Assembly (NCBI RefSeq): GCF_022179525.1
Contig: NZ_BPQX01000011.1
Location: forward strand, 186,001 to 250,000
Reading direction: 5' to 3'
DNA: 64,000 nucleotides
From: Methylobacterium persicinum
GTDB lineage: Bacteria > Pseudomonadota > Alphaproteobacteria > Rhizobiales > Beijerinckiaceae
Positions 36,533-45,611 of this stretch are shown here, in pieces (the stretch's first letter is position 1; every line of letters begins with the position of its first letter). The position numbers and the translations under genes were made by a program. The notes beneath the pieces are model-generated. The model made no database searches. It was not told the origin of the DNA and worked only from the letters and a program-made list of their open reading frames with translations.

Positions 36533-37067
36533 CGCTGCTGGCCTACCTGGCGCACGACCATGCGGACCTGACCGCCCGCGACCGCCGGCGCTCGACGCTC
36601 CGGACGGAGGGCGCCAGGCTCGTCGCGGCGGCGCGAGGACGCTCCGACCTGGCACCCGTCCTCGACGCGCTCGACGGGTCCCTGGACGCGGCGGCCAAGG
36701 CGGTCGAGCGCGAGGATGACGCGCGGGCCCGCGAGATCGTCGAGGCGGCGACCCGCGCCCCTGGACGCCGGGCGGCGCGCGGGCGCCCTGCGCCGCTTCT
36801 CCGACTGCATCGCGGACCTGTCCGGACGCTACGGCGACTTGGATCGGGACCGCCGCGAGCGACGTGGCCGCGCCCGGGGGCCGCTGCGACGCGGAGGCCG
36901 GCGAGGCCGTCCGGTCCGACCCGGAGTTCCGGCGATCGGCGGACGGGATGACGGCCAGCCTCGGCAAGGTCCCGGCCGCCCGCGACGCCCGCGACCCGGC
37001 GCTGCCGCACCGCCTGCTGATCGAGCTGCGCGCCTTCGAGCGGCTCCTCGTGTTCCGGTACGGGTGA
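36533..37067 (+). pseudogene. Possible decayed gene split over three frames
   Basis: Coding-like segments follow one another in different frames: LVAAARGRSDLAPVLDALDG (to ~36755), GALRRFSDCIADLSGRYGDL (~36780-36845), and LLIELRAFERLLVFRYG ending at a TGA at 37065-37067. Two frameshifts would join them into one helical, Arg/Asp-rich protein. No family is recognised. It may be a pseudogene, a sequencing artefact or chance. Confidence 0.3.
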
Positions 37068-37114
37068 GTTTCGGGGCGGGACGCCGGAACGTGCCTCCGC
37101 CGGCGGTGGATTTC

Positions 37115-37870
37115 TCAGCCGATCCGTCCGAGGACGGGTACCGCGTCCGTCAGCCAAGCCCCCACGAGCGGCATCCACCCGCCGAAGATGACGAGCCCGG
37201 TCGCGACGAGGGCGAGCCCCATCGTCGCCTCGACGGTGCGCAGGTGGCGCCGGAACCGGCCGGCCAGCCTCAGGAAGGGACCGGTGAAGAAGGCGGCGGC
37301 GACGAAGGGCAAGCCGATCCCGGCGGCGTAGGCGGCCAGCAGCCACGCCCCGCGCGCGACCTCGTCCTCCCCTCCGGCGAGCAGCAGGATCGAGGCCAGG
37401 ACGGGTCCGACGCAGGGCGTCCATCCGAAGGCGAAGGCGAGCCCGACCAGGAAGGCCCCGGCGACGCCTTGCGGGCGGGCCTCGACCTGGACGCGCACGT
37501 CGCGCAGGAGCGGCATCCAGCGGAAGACGCCGATCAGGTGGAGTCCGAGCGCCGCGATCACGATGCCGGCGACGCGGGACAGCACGCCGACGTGGTCCGC
37601 CAGGAGCTGACCGGCGGCGGACGCGCTCGCGCCGAGCGCCACGAAAACCGTGGAAAACCCGAGCACGAAGGCCAGGGCGCGCAGGACGGCGCGCCGCGCG
37701 AGCGAGCGGTCCGGGCGTTCGACGAGTTCCTGCAGCGAGACGCCCGCCAGGAAGCAGAGATAGGGCGGCACCAGCGGCAGGATGCAGGGCGAGAGGAACG
37801 AGAGCAGCCCGGCGCCGAAGGCGGTCAGGATCCCGACGTCGGCGGTCACGGCGCTTACCCCCTCGAACAT
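37115..37870 (-). CDS. soxV: SoxV, CcdA-type thiol-disulfide transporter
   Basis: 251 residues, about six membrane helices. The two conserved membrane cysteines are in SFLSPCILPLVPPYL and FGWTPCVGPVLASIL. CcdA/SoxV moves electrons from cytoplasmic thioredoxin to periplasmic thioredoxins, here SoxW and SoxS. It diverges from soxS, and its start codon lies within the AT-rich shared control region (CATATTCG at 37868-37875). Confidence 0.9.
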   Translation of the reverse strand: MFEGVSAVTADVGILTAFGAGLLSFLSPCILPLVPPYLCFLAGVSLQELVERPDRSLARRAVLRALAFVLGFSTVFVALGASASAAGQLLADHVGVLSRVAGIVIAALGLHLIGVFRWMPLLRDVRVQVEARPQGVAGAFLVGLAFAFGWTPCVGPVLASILLLAGGEDEVARGAWLLAAYAAGIGLPFVAAAFFTGPFLRLAGRFRRHLRTVEATMGLALVATGLVIFGGWMPLVGAWLTDAVPVLGRIG

Positions 37871-37920
37871 ATTCGCCTTTCCCTATATTATGTGCCGGGG
37901 TGTCGCACTTGGGAAGCCCG

Positions 37921-38286
37921 ATGCACGGAACGCGGCGGTCCTTGATGGCGTGGGCGGGAGGGCTTGCCCTCCTGCCCGCGACGGCCGAGGCCGCCGAACT
38001 CCTCATGTTCGAGCGGCGTGGCTGCCCTTGGTGCCGGGAATGGGAGCGGGTGATCGGCCCGATCTACCCGAAGTCCGACGTCGGCCGGCGGGCGCCGCTG
38101 CGTCGTGTCGACCTCGACGCGGGCCTGCCGCCGGGACTCACGCTCAGGCGCCCGATCCGCTACACACCCACGTTCGTCCTCGTCGAGGGCGGGCGCGAGC
38201 TGGACCGGATCGAGGGCTATCCGGGCGAGGATTTCTTCTGGGGGCGGGCCGAGCGGCTGCTCGGTCGGTTGCCGGCCTTGCCCTGA
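37921..38286 (+). CDS. soxS: SoxS periplasmic thioredoxin-like activator
   Basis: 121 residues from the ATG at 37921; a GTG at 37900 is possible. A signal peptide (LMAWAGGLALLPATAEA) precedes ELLMFERRGCPWCREW, the CPWC site (Cys35 and Cys38), and RYTPTFVLVEGGREL. SoxS reduces the SoxY cysteine to reactivate SoxYZ. It is followed 55 bases later by soxR, as in known soxSR pairs, and faces soxV. Confidence 0.87.
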   Translation: MHGTRRSLMAWAGGLALLPATAEAAELLMFERRGCPWCREWERVIGPIYPKSDVGRRAPLRRVDLDAGLPPGLTLRRPIRYTPTFVLVEGGRELDRIEGYPGEDFFWGRAERLLGRLPALP

Positions 38287-38341
38287 AGCGGACGGGACGG
38301 CACGCCACCTGCAAGCGAACGGCCTGGAAGAGGATTGAACG

Positions 38342-38698
38342 ATGCCGCTGCGGCAGGGGGAGACGGCGACGAGCGGAACGGCACCCGGATCCATCGACCT
38401 GGATCTGCTGCTCGCCAACGCCCGCGACGCGAGCGAGCTCCTGAAGGCCCTCGCCCACGAGGCGCGCCTCGTCATCCTCTGCCTCCTGGTCGAGGGCGAG
38501 CGTTCCGTCTCCGAGCTTGAGCAACTGCTGAACCTGCGCCAGCCCGCCGTCTCGCAGCAGCTCGCACGCCTGCGTGCCGACGACCTCGTGGAGGCGCGCC
38601 GGGACGGCAAGAACATCTACTATGCCCTGGCCCGCCCCGAGGTCCGCGAGATCATCGCGGCCCTGCACCGCGCCTTCTGCGAGGGGCGGACGGGCTGA
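38342..38698 (+). CDS. soxR: SoxR, ArsR-family sulfur-responsive repressor
   Basis: 118 residues. The winged helix has LRQPAVSQQLARLRADDLV as recognition region. Cys47 (LVILCLLVEGE) and Cys113 (HRAFCEG) match the redox pair of SqrR/BigR/SoxR regulators, which form a sulfur bridge when reduced sulfur is present and then release sox promoters. It is the second such regulator in the window (see 13816). Probable targets are the AT-rich sites near 31.6, 35.65 and 37.87 kb. Confidence 0.87.
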   Translation: MPLRQGETATSGTAPGSIDLDLLLANARDASELLKALAHEARLVILCLLVEGERSVSELEQLLNLRQPAVSQQLARLRADDLVEARRDGKNIYYALARPEVREIIAALHRAFCEGRTG

Positions 38699-39078
38699 CG
38701 GTCGCCCCGGTCCGCGCAACGGGCGCCTTCGGCTCGCGCGGCACCCTGCGGGGACGCGCCACCGACCGGCGAGGCGGCCTTGCCGCTTTCCTGTCGCCGC
38801 GGAAGCCGGCTGCGGTTGGGGAGGGCGCGGTCGTCGCGCCCTGGATGGCGCGATCGGGCGATCTCCCGTGGCATCCCAGGCCTGGCCGGCCGCAAGGCGC
38901 GCGACGCTTCACGGGCGGCGAGCGATCTTTCGAGCCGAGGCGGGACGTCCCATCGCTGCGCGCTCCGTCAAGGCTCGGACAGCAGGTGCCGGCAGAACGT
39001 CCGGCCGTTGCGGCGACCGCCGCGGCAACGAGCATCCCGGCCACCCGCGGTCGGCTCTCGCGCGCTCGGACGACGGCC
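38699..39078. other. Intergenic stretch between convergent soxR and GlcG/HbpS genes
   Basis: About 380 GC-rich bases. No motif-bearing frame, terminator-like hairpin with T-tract or RNA gene was recognised. Confidence 0.45.
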
Positions 39079-39579
39079 TCACAGTTCAAGCTTGTCCCGT
39101 ACCGCCTGAATGCCGGCTTTGGCGCACTTCTCGTCCTCCGGGCCCCCGGGCGCCCCGGACACGCCGACGGCCCCGACGGTCGTGCCAGCGCTCTCGATGA
39201 CCACGCCGCCGCCGAGCACCACCACGTTCGGCAACTGGCGGATCCCGGCTTGCGGCTGCCCCGGCTGGCTCAAGGCAACAAGCTCCGAGGTGTTCGTGCG
39301 GAAGCTGATCGACGTCCAGGCCTTGGCGCTCGCCGTCGTCAGGGTGTGTGGTCCCGCGAAGCGATCCCGCAACACGACCTGCGGCGAGCCGAACCGATCC
39401 GTCACCGAAACGGCGACCTGGTATCCCGCGGCTCGGCACGCCTCCAGCGACGCGCGGGCCAGTTCGAGCGCGATCTCGGGGGAGAGGCTGCGGTAACTGA
39501 CCAGTGCTTCCTGAGCCGAGGCGGCACTGGCCGACAGCGTGGCCATGATAAGACAACCGTTCCGAAATGCCTGACCCAT
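39079..39579 (-). CDS. Exported GlcG/HbpS-family heme-binding-like protein
   Basis: 166 residues with a signal peptide (CLIMATLSASAASA). The GlcG/HbpS fold is seen in RASLEACRAAGYQVAVSVTD, RTNTSELVALSQPG and VVVLGGGVVIESAGTTVGAV, ending GGPEDEKCAKAG. Such proteins bind heme or small ligands and often stand beside redox operons. It lies between soxR and soxT on the minus strand. Its role in sulfur oxidation is unknown. Confidence 0.8.
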   Translation of the reverse strand: MGQAFRNGCLIMATLSASAASAQEALVSYRSLSPEIALELARASLEACRAAGYQVAVSVTDRFGSPQVVLRDRFAGPHTLTTASAKAWTSISFRTNTSELVALSQPGQPQAGIRQLPNVVVLGGGVVIESAGTTVGAVGVSGAPGGPEDEKCAKAGIQAVRDKLEL

Positions 39580-39723
39580 GGTCTGCTCCCTCCCGGACGG
39601 GCGCTGCGAGCGTCGAGCCTTGCGTCGCGAAGACGGCGACGAACGCTCGGCACGTTCCCTGCCCCGCCGCCCGCGCTACGACCCAAGTCATAACACGCCG
39701 CCGAGGTCCCGGCACCGAGGCGC

Positions 39724-40776
39724 TCAGGCGTGACGGTCCACGAGGTAGTAGAGGCCCGCCCGCGCCCCAACGAGGATGGAGGCCAGGGCAAGCAGCGAAC
39801 CGACCGAGAGCGTCGAGAGGCCGCTCAGCCCCTGGCCGATGGTGCAGCCGAGGGCGGTCACGCCCCCGGTGCCCATCAGGAACGCCCCGAGGACATGGCG
39901 CTTGACCTCGCGCGCGTCGTCGGGCGCCTCCCAATGGAATTCGCCGCCGCCGCGGGCGGCGGCGAAGGCGCCGAGGACCACCCCGAGGACCGAGCCCACG
40001 CCGAAGTCGACCTTCATCCCGCTGGCGAGCATCGCGTAGAGCAGCGTGTCGCCGACGGGACGGGCGAAGCTGAAGGAGCCGACCGCCCGCGCCTCGAACT
40101 CGTCGTGGCCCGCGACCCCGTTCGTCCACCAGCCGGCGGCGATGAGGCATCCGATGGCGACGGCGCCGTAGAGCAGCCGGCGGCTCTTCCGGAGGCCGGG
40201 CCCGACGAGGGCGGCGAAGCCGAGGCCGGCGGCGACGGCGATGCCGAGGGCGGCGGTTCCGCCGCGGTCGAGGCCGAGCAAGGCCCCCAGCCGTTGCGCG
40301 CCCGCCGCGCCGAGCTCCACGCTCAACGGCCCGGCCAGTGCCACCCGGGCGAGCCCGGTCAAGCCGCTGACGGCCATGTAGGCGGAAAGGCCCAGCACCA
40401 GCAGGACGAGGAGCGCCCGCAGGTCCCCGCCGCCGAGGCGCAGGAGGGCCCCGAACCCGCAGGTCCCGACGAGGGCCATCCCGAACCCGAACATCGTGCC
40501 GCCGACGACCAGCGCGCCCCATTCCAGGCGGGGACCCGCATAGATGGACCGTGCGAGGTCGAGGCCCGCGTAGGCCTCCAGCAGGTGGGTTCCGAGGATC
40601 GCGAGCCCGGCGGCGAGCATCCAGGCACGCGCCCGGCGCGTATCCCGCGCGTAGACGGCGTCCTCGACGGCGCCGAGCGTGCAGAACCGTCCCCGGCGGG
40701 CGACCAGGCCCAACAGCGCTCCCAGGAGGAAGCCGAGCGCCGCCCGGGTGAGATGTGCAGGCAGGGTTTCCAACAT
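39724..40776 (-). CDS. soxT: SoxT-like YeeE/YedE sulfur-compound transporter
   Basis: 350 residues from the ATG at 40776; a longer frame upstream looks non-coding. About nine to ten membrane helices. Conserved cysteine loops are GRFCTLGAVEDAV, ALVGTCGFGALLRLGGG and ALGCTIGQGLSGLS, as in full-length TsuA/YeeE thiosulfate carriers. SoxT proteins are encoded near soxSR and are proposed to move thiosulfate or a signalling sulfur species into the cell, informing SoxR. Confidence 0.83.
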   Translation of the reverse strand: MLETLPAHLTRAALGFLLGALLGLVARRGRFCTLGAVEDAVYARDTRRARAWMLAAGLAILGTHLLEAYAGLDLARSIYAGPRLEWGALVVGGTMFGFGMALVGTCGFGALLRLGGGDLRALLVLLVLGLSAYMAVSGLTGLARVALAGPLSVELGAAGAQRLGALLGLDRGGTAALGIAVAAGLGFAALVGPGLRKSRRLLYGAVAIGCLIAAGWWTNGVAGHDEFEARAVGSFSFARPVGDTLLYAMLASGMKVDFGVGSVLGVVLGAFAAARGGGEFHWEAPDDAREVKRHVLGAFLMGTGGVTALGCTIGQGLSGLSTLSVGSLLALASILVGARAGLYYLVDRHA

Positions 40777-40949
40777 CAGCCAAGGCTCGTGACCGAAGTT
40801 GCGAAAGCTGGCGCCGGGACGGCGAGCACGGTCCGCTCCTATGCCCCAGGGATGAGTTTCCTGGAAGCCCCGGGAGCTTTGCGGGCGATCCTGCCGTGGC
40901 ATTCGAGCGGATGGGGTGGCGCGCGAGCAGGCGTCGCAACGTACGCGTC

Positions 40950-42263
40950 ACGATGCCGAGGGCGCCCCTGGCCCGCAGCCCCTCCGGGTCCTCCCTCCTC
41001 ATCCGGAGGTCATCGTTCCCGCCGTGCTGGTGCACGAGGCCGGGGACGAGCTCGAACCTCAGGAACGGGTCGCCCCGCGCGAGGAGGCCCCCGCTCGGTC
41101 GGCACGCTCCGCCACATCCCGATGTGCCCGCGCACGTTCGAGTCCGTCTCGAACGACTTGACCTTCTTCATCGTCCTCAGGCGCCCGTAGCCGAACTGGT
41201 GCTCCTCGAACCCGCCCCGGGGAAGGGGCAGGTCGGCTCGATGGCGAGGGACCAGTCGTCGCCGAACCGGAGGAAACGCGGGTCGAAGGCTTGGTGCCGG
41301 TAGTAGGCCGCGCCCTTGCGGTCCCTGCCCTTGCCGTGGGCCGAGACGACCTTCCGTTGGGTCTGGTCCTGGTCGGAGCGCTACCGGATGCTCCGCTCGA
41401 TGCCCGGGTGCCGATCGGCCTTGAACAACAGGTGGCGGCGCTCCCTGCGGAACGAGAGCCGCCCGCCCATACGCTCGGATGGGCACCGGCCCAGGCGCTT
41501 GACGAAGCGCCGCTCGGTGACCTCCCCGTCGGACCCGTGTCACTCGCCGGCGTCCAGGCGGTCGATGGCGCCCGTCTCGCAGGCGTCCTCGGACAGGGGT
41601 CGTCGAGGTCCTGGAAGCTGACCGCGAACCCGTCGTCCCCGATCCGGTCCCGGGCCGGGTACGCCCGATGCCGGAGCAAGGCCTCGCGGACGTCGCCGCG
41701 GGACAGGTCCGTCGGCGCGACGAAGAGGTGCTCGGGGTGGACCACCCGGAGCAGATTCCGGTCCAGCGTCTCCTCGACCCGCGACGACGGGACGATCCGG
41801 CCCGGCTTGGCGAAGGTCGCGACCAGATCGGCGAGGCGCCCGGCGGTGTCGCCGGCGAGCAGGTCCGCCGCCGGGTCGAAGACCACCTGGCGGCTGCGTC
41901 GTCGCTCCGGGTCGGCGAAGTGGGCCCGGACCGACCACCGCCGGAGGCGGTCGCTGGCGAGGCGGACCACCACGAGGATCACCGGGGCATCGGAGTTGAG
42001 CCCGTAGTCTCGGTCCCGCTCCTCCGGCCGGAAGCGGAAGTCCTCGCCGGTGTCCTCGGCCAGCCGCTGGACGGTCCTGATCTGAGCGGCCACGAACCGG
42101 GCCCGGACCTCGCCGGTCTCCACGTCGCGCATCTCGATGAAGCCGTCGACCCCGGCGTCCGGGCCCCCGGTCTCGTGACGGCCCAACCGGCCCCCGGCAT
42201 GCGGCCCGTGACGAGCGCGGCCTCCTGCTGGCCCGCCATCCGCTGCGGCGAGATCGTCTTCAT
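40950..42263 (-). pseudogene. Frameshifted DUF4365-domain protein gene
   Basis: From the likely start at 42263 (MKTISPQRMAGQQEAALV) the frame shifts near 42170 and continues as DAGVDGFIEMRDVETGEV, then NSDAPVILVVVRLASDRLRR and RKSRQVVFD-like residues characteristic of DUF4365. A second shift near 41560 leads to GYGRLRTMKKVKSFETDSN (~41190-41130), and a third to RFELVPGLVHQHGGNDDLR (~41050). DUF4365 proteins have a nuclease-like fold and are common in defence islands. Several independent shifts indicate a dead gene. Confidence 0.6.
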
Positions 42264-42362
42264 CGAGCCTGCCGCCCCGCCAAGGTGGAAGGCCGGCGTT
42301 GCCGGCCGACCCCGCTGCATTGCTGAAGCTTGGCCGGGCAGCCGGCCAGCGAGCCACGTGCC

Positions 42363-43934
42363 TCAGCCCGCCGCCTCGGCCCCGACGGCCTGGCCAGCCT
42401 CGTCGGCACCGTAGCGGCCCTTGAAGCGGCCGTGGTTCGCCAGGGCCCCCGGGCGATAGGGCCCCGACCCGGCGCACTGCACGACGGACGGCAGGGCAAA
42501 GCGCTCATCGACCGTGGGGTGGACGACGGCGTCGTGCGGTACCTCGCGGTCCTGCTCCTCCCAGTTCTTGCCCCGGGCCCGGCGGCGGAGCCAAGCCGGG
42601 ATGAAGGCGGCCGAGGTCCGCTCCTCGATGGTGTCGCGCATGCCGGCGATCTCGCAATGCTGGACGCCGTCGCTGCGCGGGAAGAGGCGCAGCCTCGGGT
42701 TCCCCATCGCGTCGCCGGGCGCCCGCAGGCCGTCCACCTTGAGGCCCTCCGGGAGGCGCGTCGCCTCCTCGATCATCCACCGCAGCGTGATGTCGGACAG
42801 GCGGGACTCGGGCTCGATGTAGCTGCCGCCGATGTCCGAGTGGTTCCCGGCGAACCAGACCTGGACCAGTTGCTCGGGCAGGCCGGGGTCGCGCGGCGGT
42901 GCGTCGACCACCGTCCCCCACGGCACGCGCGCGAAGTCCTTGCGGCGCTCGTCGATGGCGATGGCGGCGCGGGCGTAGCCGACATGCGCGCTCAGGAACC
43001 TGTCGAAGTTCGCGCCCTTCCACTCCGCCAGGTGCGTGCTGACGTCGCCCTTGTTCGGGAAGTCGCGGATCGTCTTGGTCATGGAGGCGCGCCACGCCTG
43101 CAGGATCCTCCAGGCGGCCCAGCCGAGGAGGCCGACTTCAAGCAGGACGAGGGCGAGCGCCGTCCACCAGAATGGCCATCCCGCGACGAGATGCAGGAGG
43201 CCGGCGAGCGTCGCCGCGACGAGGACGCTCGCGAAGGCGAGCGGGATCGCGACGACGGCGCTGACGGCCGCCTTGATGGCGGAGCGCTTGGCCCCCGCGA
43301 CCCCGAGGGCGGCGACGGTGTCGAAGGTCCCGATGAAGTAGGGCGCCACGTTCGAGCGCCGGTCGCTGTCGACGTGGTTCGACCCGTGCCTGGCCCGGAA
43401 GCGGCGGGCGAGTTCCTCGCGCTCAGCGGCGTAGCTCTCGCGCGGGTGACCGGCGCCATGCTCCAGCACGGCGTCGACCGCCTCCCTGGCGATGTCGCGC
43501 GTGGCCTTGCGGAACAGGGGCAGAGGGGCGCCGTCGGGCATGCGGGTCGGGACGCCGCAGAGCGTCAGCAGGTTGGCGACACACCGCACGGTGTAGGCGC
43601 CCCGGCTGAAGCCGATCAGGAAGATGCGGTCGCCCGGCGCGTAGTGGTTGATGATGAAAGCGTAGCAGTCCGCCACGTTGGCCGTGATGCCGCGTCCGGT
43701 CATGGAGGCCAGCAGCTTCTGGACGAACCGGACGGGCGCCGTCATCGCGGTCGCACCGATGTCGGTGCCGAGGCCGGGGTCGTAGAAGGTAACCTGCTCG
43801 CGCGGATCGACGGCGCTGTCCGGCCCGACGCGGCAGGCCCTGTAGAGCTTGTAGACGTTGCTCAGCCGCTGCTCCGGCCGTGCGCCGCCGTCCTGACCGG
43901 TACCGTCCGAGAAGACCACGACGTTCTTGGGCAT
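42363..43934 (-). CDS. DUF2235 alpha/beta-hydrolase (Tle1-like phospholipase domain)
   Basis: 523 residues from the ATG at 43934 (MPKNVVVFSDGTGQ). The DUF2235 hydrolase has the nucleophile elbow IGFSRGAYTVR, Asp in FIGTFDTVAALG, and His in FAGNHSDIGGSY, a complete Ser-Asp-His set. Two hydrophobic segments lie in the middle (AVVAIPLAFASVLVAATLAG and ALVLLEVGLLGWAAW), predicting membrane association. Such proteins include type VI secretion phospholipases, but no VgrG, PAAR or secretion genes are nearby. It sits among accessory genes; the substrate is unknown. Confidence 0.82.
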   Translation of the reverse strand: MPKNVVVFSDGTGQDGGARPEQRLSNVYKLYRACRVGPDSAVDPREQVTFYDPGLGTDIGATAMTAPVRFVQKLLASMTGRGITANVADCYAFIINHYAPGDRIFLIGFSRGAYTVRCVANLLTLCGVPTRMPDGAPLPLFRKATRDIAREAVDAVLEHGAGHPRESYAAEREELARRFRARHGSNHVDSDRRSNVAPYFIGTFDTVAALGVAGAKRSAIKAAVSAVVAIPLAFASVLVAATLAGLLHLVAGWPFWWTALALVLLEVGLLGWAAWRILQAWRASMTKTIRDFPNKGDVSTHLAEWKGANFDRFLSAHVGYARAAIAIDERRKDFARVPWGTVVDAPPRDPGLPEQLVQVWFAGNHSDIGGSYIEPESRLSDITLRWMIEEATRLPEGLKVDGLRAPGDAMGNPRLRLFPRSDGVQHCEIAGMRDTIEERTSAAFIPAWLRRRARGKNWEEQDREVPHDAVVHPTVDERFALPSVVQCAGSGPYRPGALANHGRFKGRYGADEAGQAVGAEAAG

Positions 43935-44396
43935 GGGCCCCTCCCGCACCCGGAGAGGTCCAGGCCGGTGCTTCCGGTCCGAGGACGGGGGGCCGTCCGG
44001 TCGCGCCGCCTGGCCGTCTCCGTCGCGCCCAGGCTCGCCCCCGGGACTCGCAACGGTCAAGTTCGGCCTTCGTTCCCTCCGCTGCCGAAGACGGCCCAGG
44101 CGAGGCGGCCACCCTCGGCAAGGGCTGGCCACCGATCCTGCACCCCGGGATGAGCCGCCTCACGGACCGTCACCGCAGCCGACGGCCTGGCGCCTCGTGG
44201 CGGTCAAACCGGGCCCGCGGGGAAACGAACCGGCAACCGTTTGCGCCCATGGTCGTTTTCACCCAGCGGTGTACGATTGGTCTGGCCCGGCGGCGATTCG
44301 GTTTCGGTCGAGTTGCCACGGACCGAGTCTTGTTGCATATCCCGCGGCCGTCGCCTCCGCGGCGAGCCAGCGCGCCGCGCGAGCAGGGATCCGACG
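43935..44396. other. Divergent intergenic region
   Basis: About 460 bases between the divergent DUF2235 and four-Cys protein genes; promoters for both are expected here. No conserved frame or RNA was recognised. An AT-richer patch at ~44325-44345 could hold the rightward promoter. Confidence 0.4.
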
Positions 44397-44642
44397 ATGC
44401 CTTTGACCCCGACGCAGTTCCTCGATGCCGTCGCCCGTGATCGCGCCGCCCTGGCCGTGGGCCAGGCCCCGCGCGGCGTCTTCACCTGCGCCGATTGCGG
44501 CGTCCCGCTGCAGGAGACGGTGACCGGCAACCGACCGTGCGGCGAGGGCATCCACCTGTGCAGCGACTGCTACTTCGACGAGTTCGGCCGTGAACTCGAC
44601 GTCCATCCCATCAGCGCCTTCCGGGTGGTCCGCGGGGCCTGA
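44397..44642 (+). CDS. Small four-cysteine (zinc-ribbon-like) protein
   Basis: 81 residues from the ATG at 44397. Two CxxC knuckles, FTCADCGVPL and HLCSDCYFDEFG, suggest a structural zinc site, with an additional Cys in NRPCGEG. No signal peptide is seen. The phosphoribosyltransferase-GNAT gene starts 3 bases after its stop, so the two are probably co-translated and may act together. No named family was recognised. Confidence 0.65.
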   Translation: MPLTPTQFLDAVARDRAALAVGQAPRGVFTCADCGVPLQETVTGNRPCGEGIHLCSDCYFDEFGRELDVHPISAFRVVRGA

Positions 44643-44645
44643 AGC

Positions 44646-45611
44646 TTGCACACCTATTTTTTGGGCGACGCCGAGGTCGGCTCCTACGCGGCTGACCTTG
44701 CGGCGCGCCTCGTGGACCTCGGCGACCAAGCCCCGCGGACCTGGGTCTCGCTCGGCATCTCCGGCGACAAGATGACGGCGGAGATCGTCAAGCGGGTGCT
44801 CGGCACCGCCGCCGAACCCGAGGCCATTCATAGCGTGGCCTTCGACCGCACGAAGCGGGAGGCCATCAGCCGGGACGATGGCGACCTTCCGACCGACCTG
44901 GGCGAGCGGTCGGTGCTGGTCATCGACGCCGCCGTCCATTCGGGCGCCAGCATGCGGCACCTCGTCGATGTGCTGAACGCCCGGGGCTGCCGTAGCCTGC
45001 TGAGCTACTCGCTCGTCGTGAAGATCACGTCCGAGTTCGTGCCCTGCTACTTCGGGCTGATGATCGGGGAGCACGACCGGGCCTTCTTTCAGCTCGACCG
45101 CATCCCGAACAACCGGCTCCTGCGGAAGGCCCCGTTCGGCGCCGTCCGCATGCTGCGCGAGGACGACATTCGCCGTGAGCCCGACTGCCTCACCTGCGGG
45201 GTGAAGTCCATCGACCGTATGACCTACGGCGACCTGTGGTACGACACCAGGACCAAGGGATCGCACGTCTACCTGTACGAGATCGGCGGCGAGATCGCGG
45301 GCTACATCCACTTCAAGCGCACGCCCGAGAACCGCCTGTTCATCGACCTCATCGCCAACGGCACCGCCTTCCAGGGCCAGGGCATCGGCGGTGTCCTCAT
45401 GCGTTGGGCCGAGACCTACGCCCGCGCCGCGCGGATGTCGGCCATCGACCTATGGGCCATCGAGGCGCGGATGGGCTTCTACCGGCACCACGGCTACGAG
45501 GCCCAGGACGGGCGGATGGACCTGGGCGGCGAGGGGGAGGTCTACCACCTCATGCGCCGCCGGCTCCTTTACAACCTGAAGCCCGAGGACCTGCACGTCG
45601 AGGCAGCCTGA
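44646..45611 (+). CDS. Phosphoribosyltransferase-GNAT acetyltransferase fusion protein
   Basis: 321 residues if the TTG at 44646 is used; the next in-frame ATG (44772) would cut the first domain. Residues ~1-165 form a type I PRTase-like domain with the PRPP loop SVLVIDAAVHSGASMRHL. Residues ~190-305 form a GNAT domain with the acetyl-CoA loop GTAFQGQGIGGVLMRWAE and AIEARMGFYRHHGYEAQDG. A CLTCG knuckle links the two. The coupling suggests modification of a nucleotide-linked or amine substrate. The gene follows the four-Cys protein without a gap. The fusion was not matched to a known pathway. Confidence 0.75.
   Translation: MHTYFLGDAEVGSYAADLAARLVDLGDQAPRTWVSLGISGDKMTAEIVKRVLGTAAEPEAIHSVAFDRTKREAISRDDGDLPTDLGERSVLVIDAAVHSGASMRHLVDVLNARGCRSLLSYSLVVKITSEFVPCYFGLMIGEHDRAFFQLDRIPNNRLLRKAPFGAVRMLREDDIRREPDCLTCGVKSIDRMTYGDLWYDTRTKGSHVYLYEIGGEIAGYIHFKRTPENRLFIDLIANGTAFQGQGIGGVLMRWAETYARAARMSAIDLWAIEARMGFYRHHGYEAQDGRMDLGGEGEVYHLMRRRLLYNLKPEDLHVEAA

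Noticed and set aside
42363-43934. DUF2235 protein as a type VI secretion effector
   Set aside because: No VgrG, PAAR, Hcp or immunity-type gene is nearby, so only the hydrolase family is claimed.
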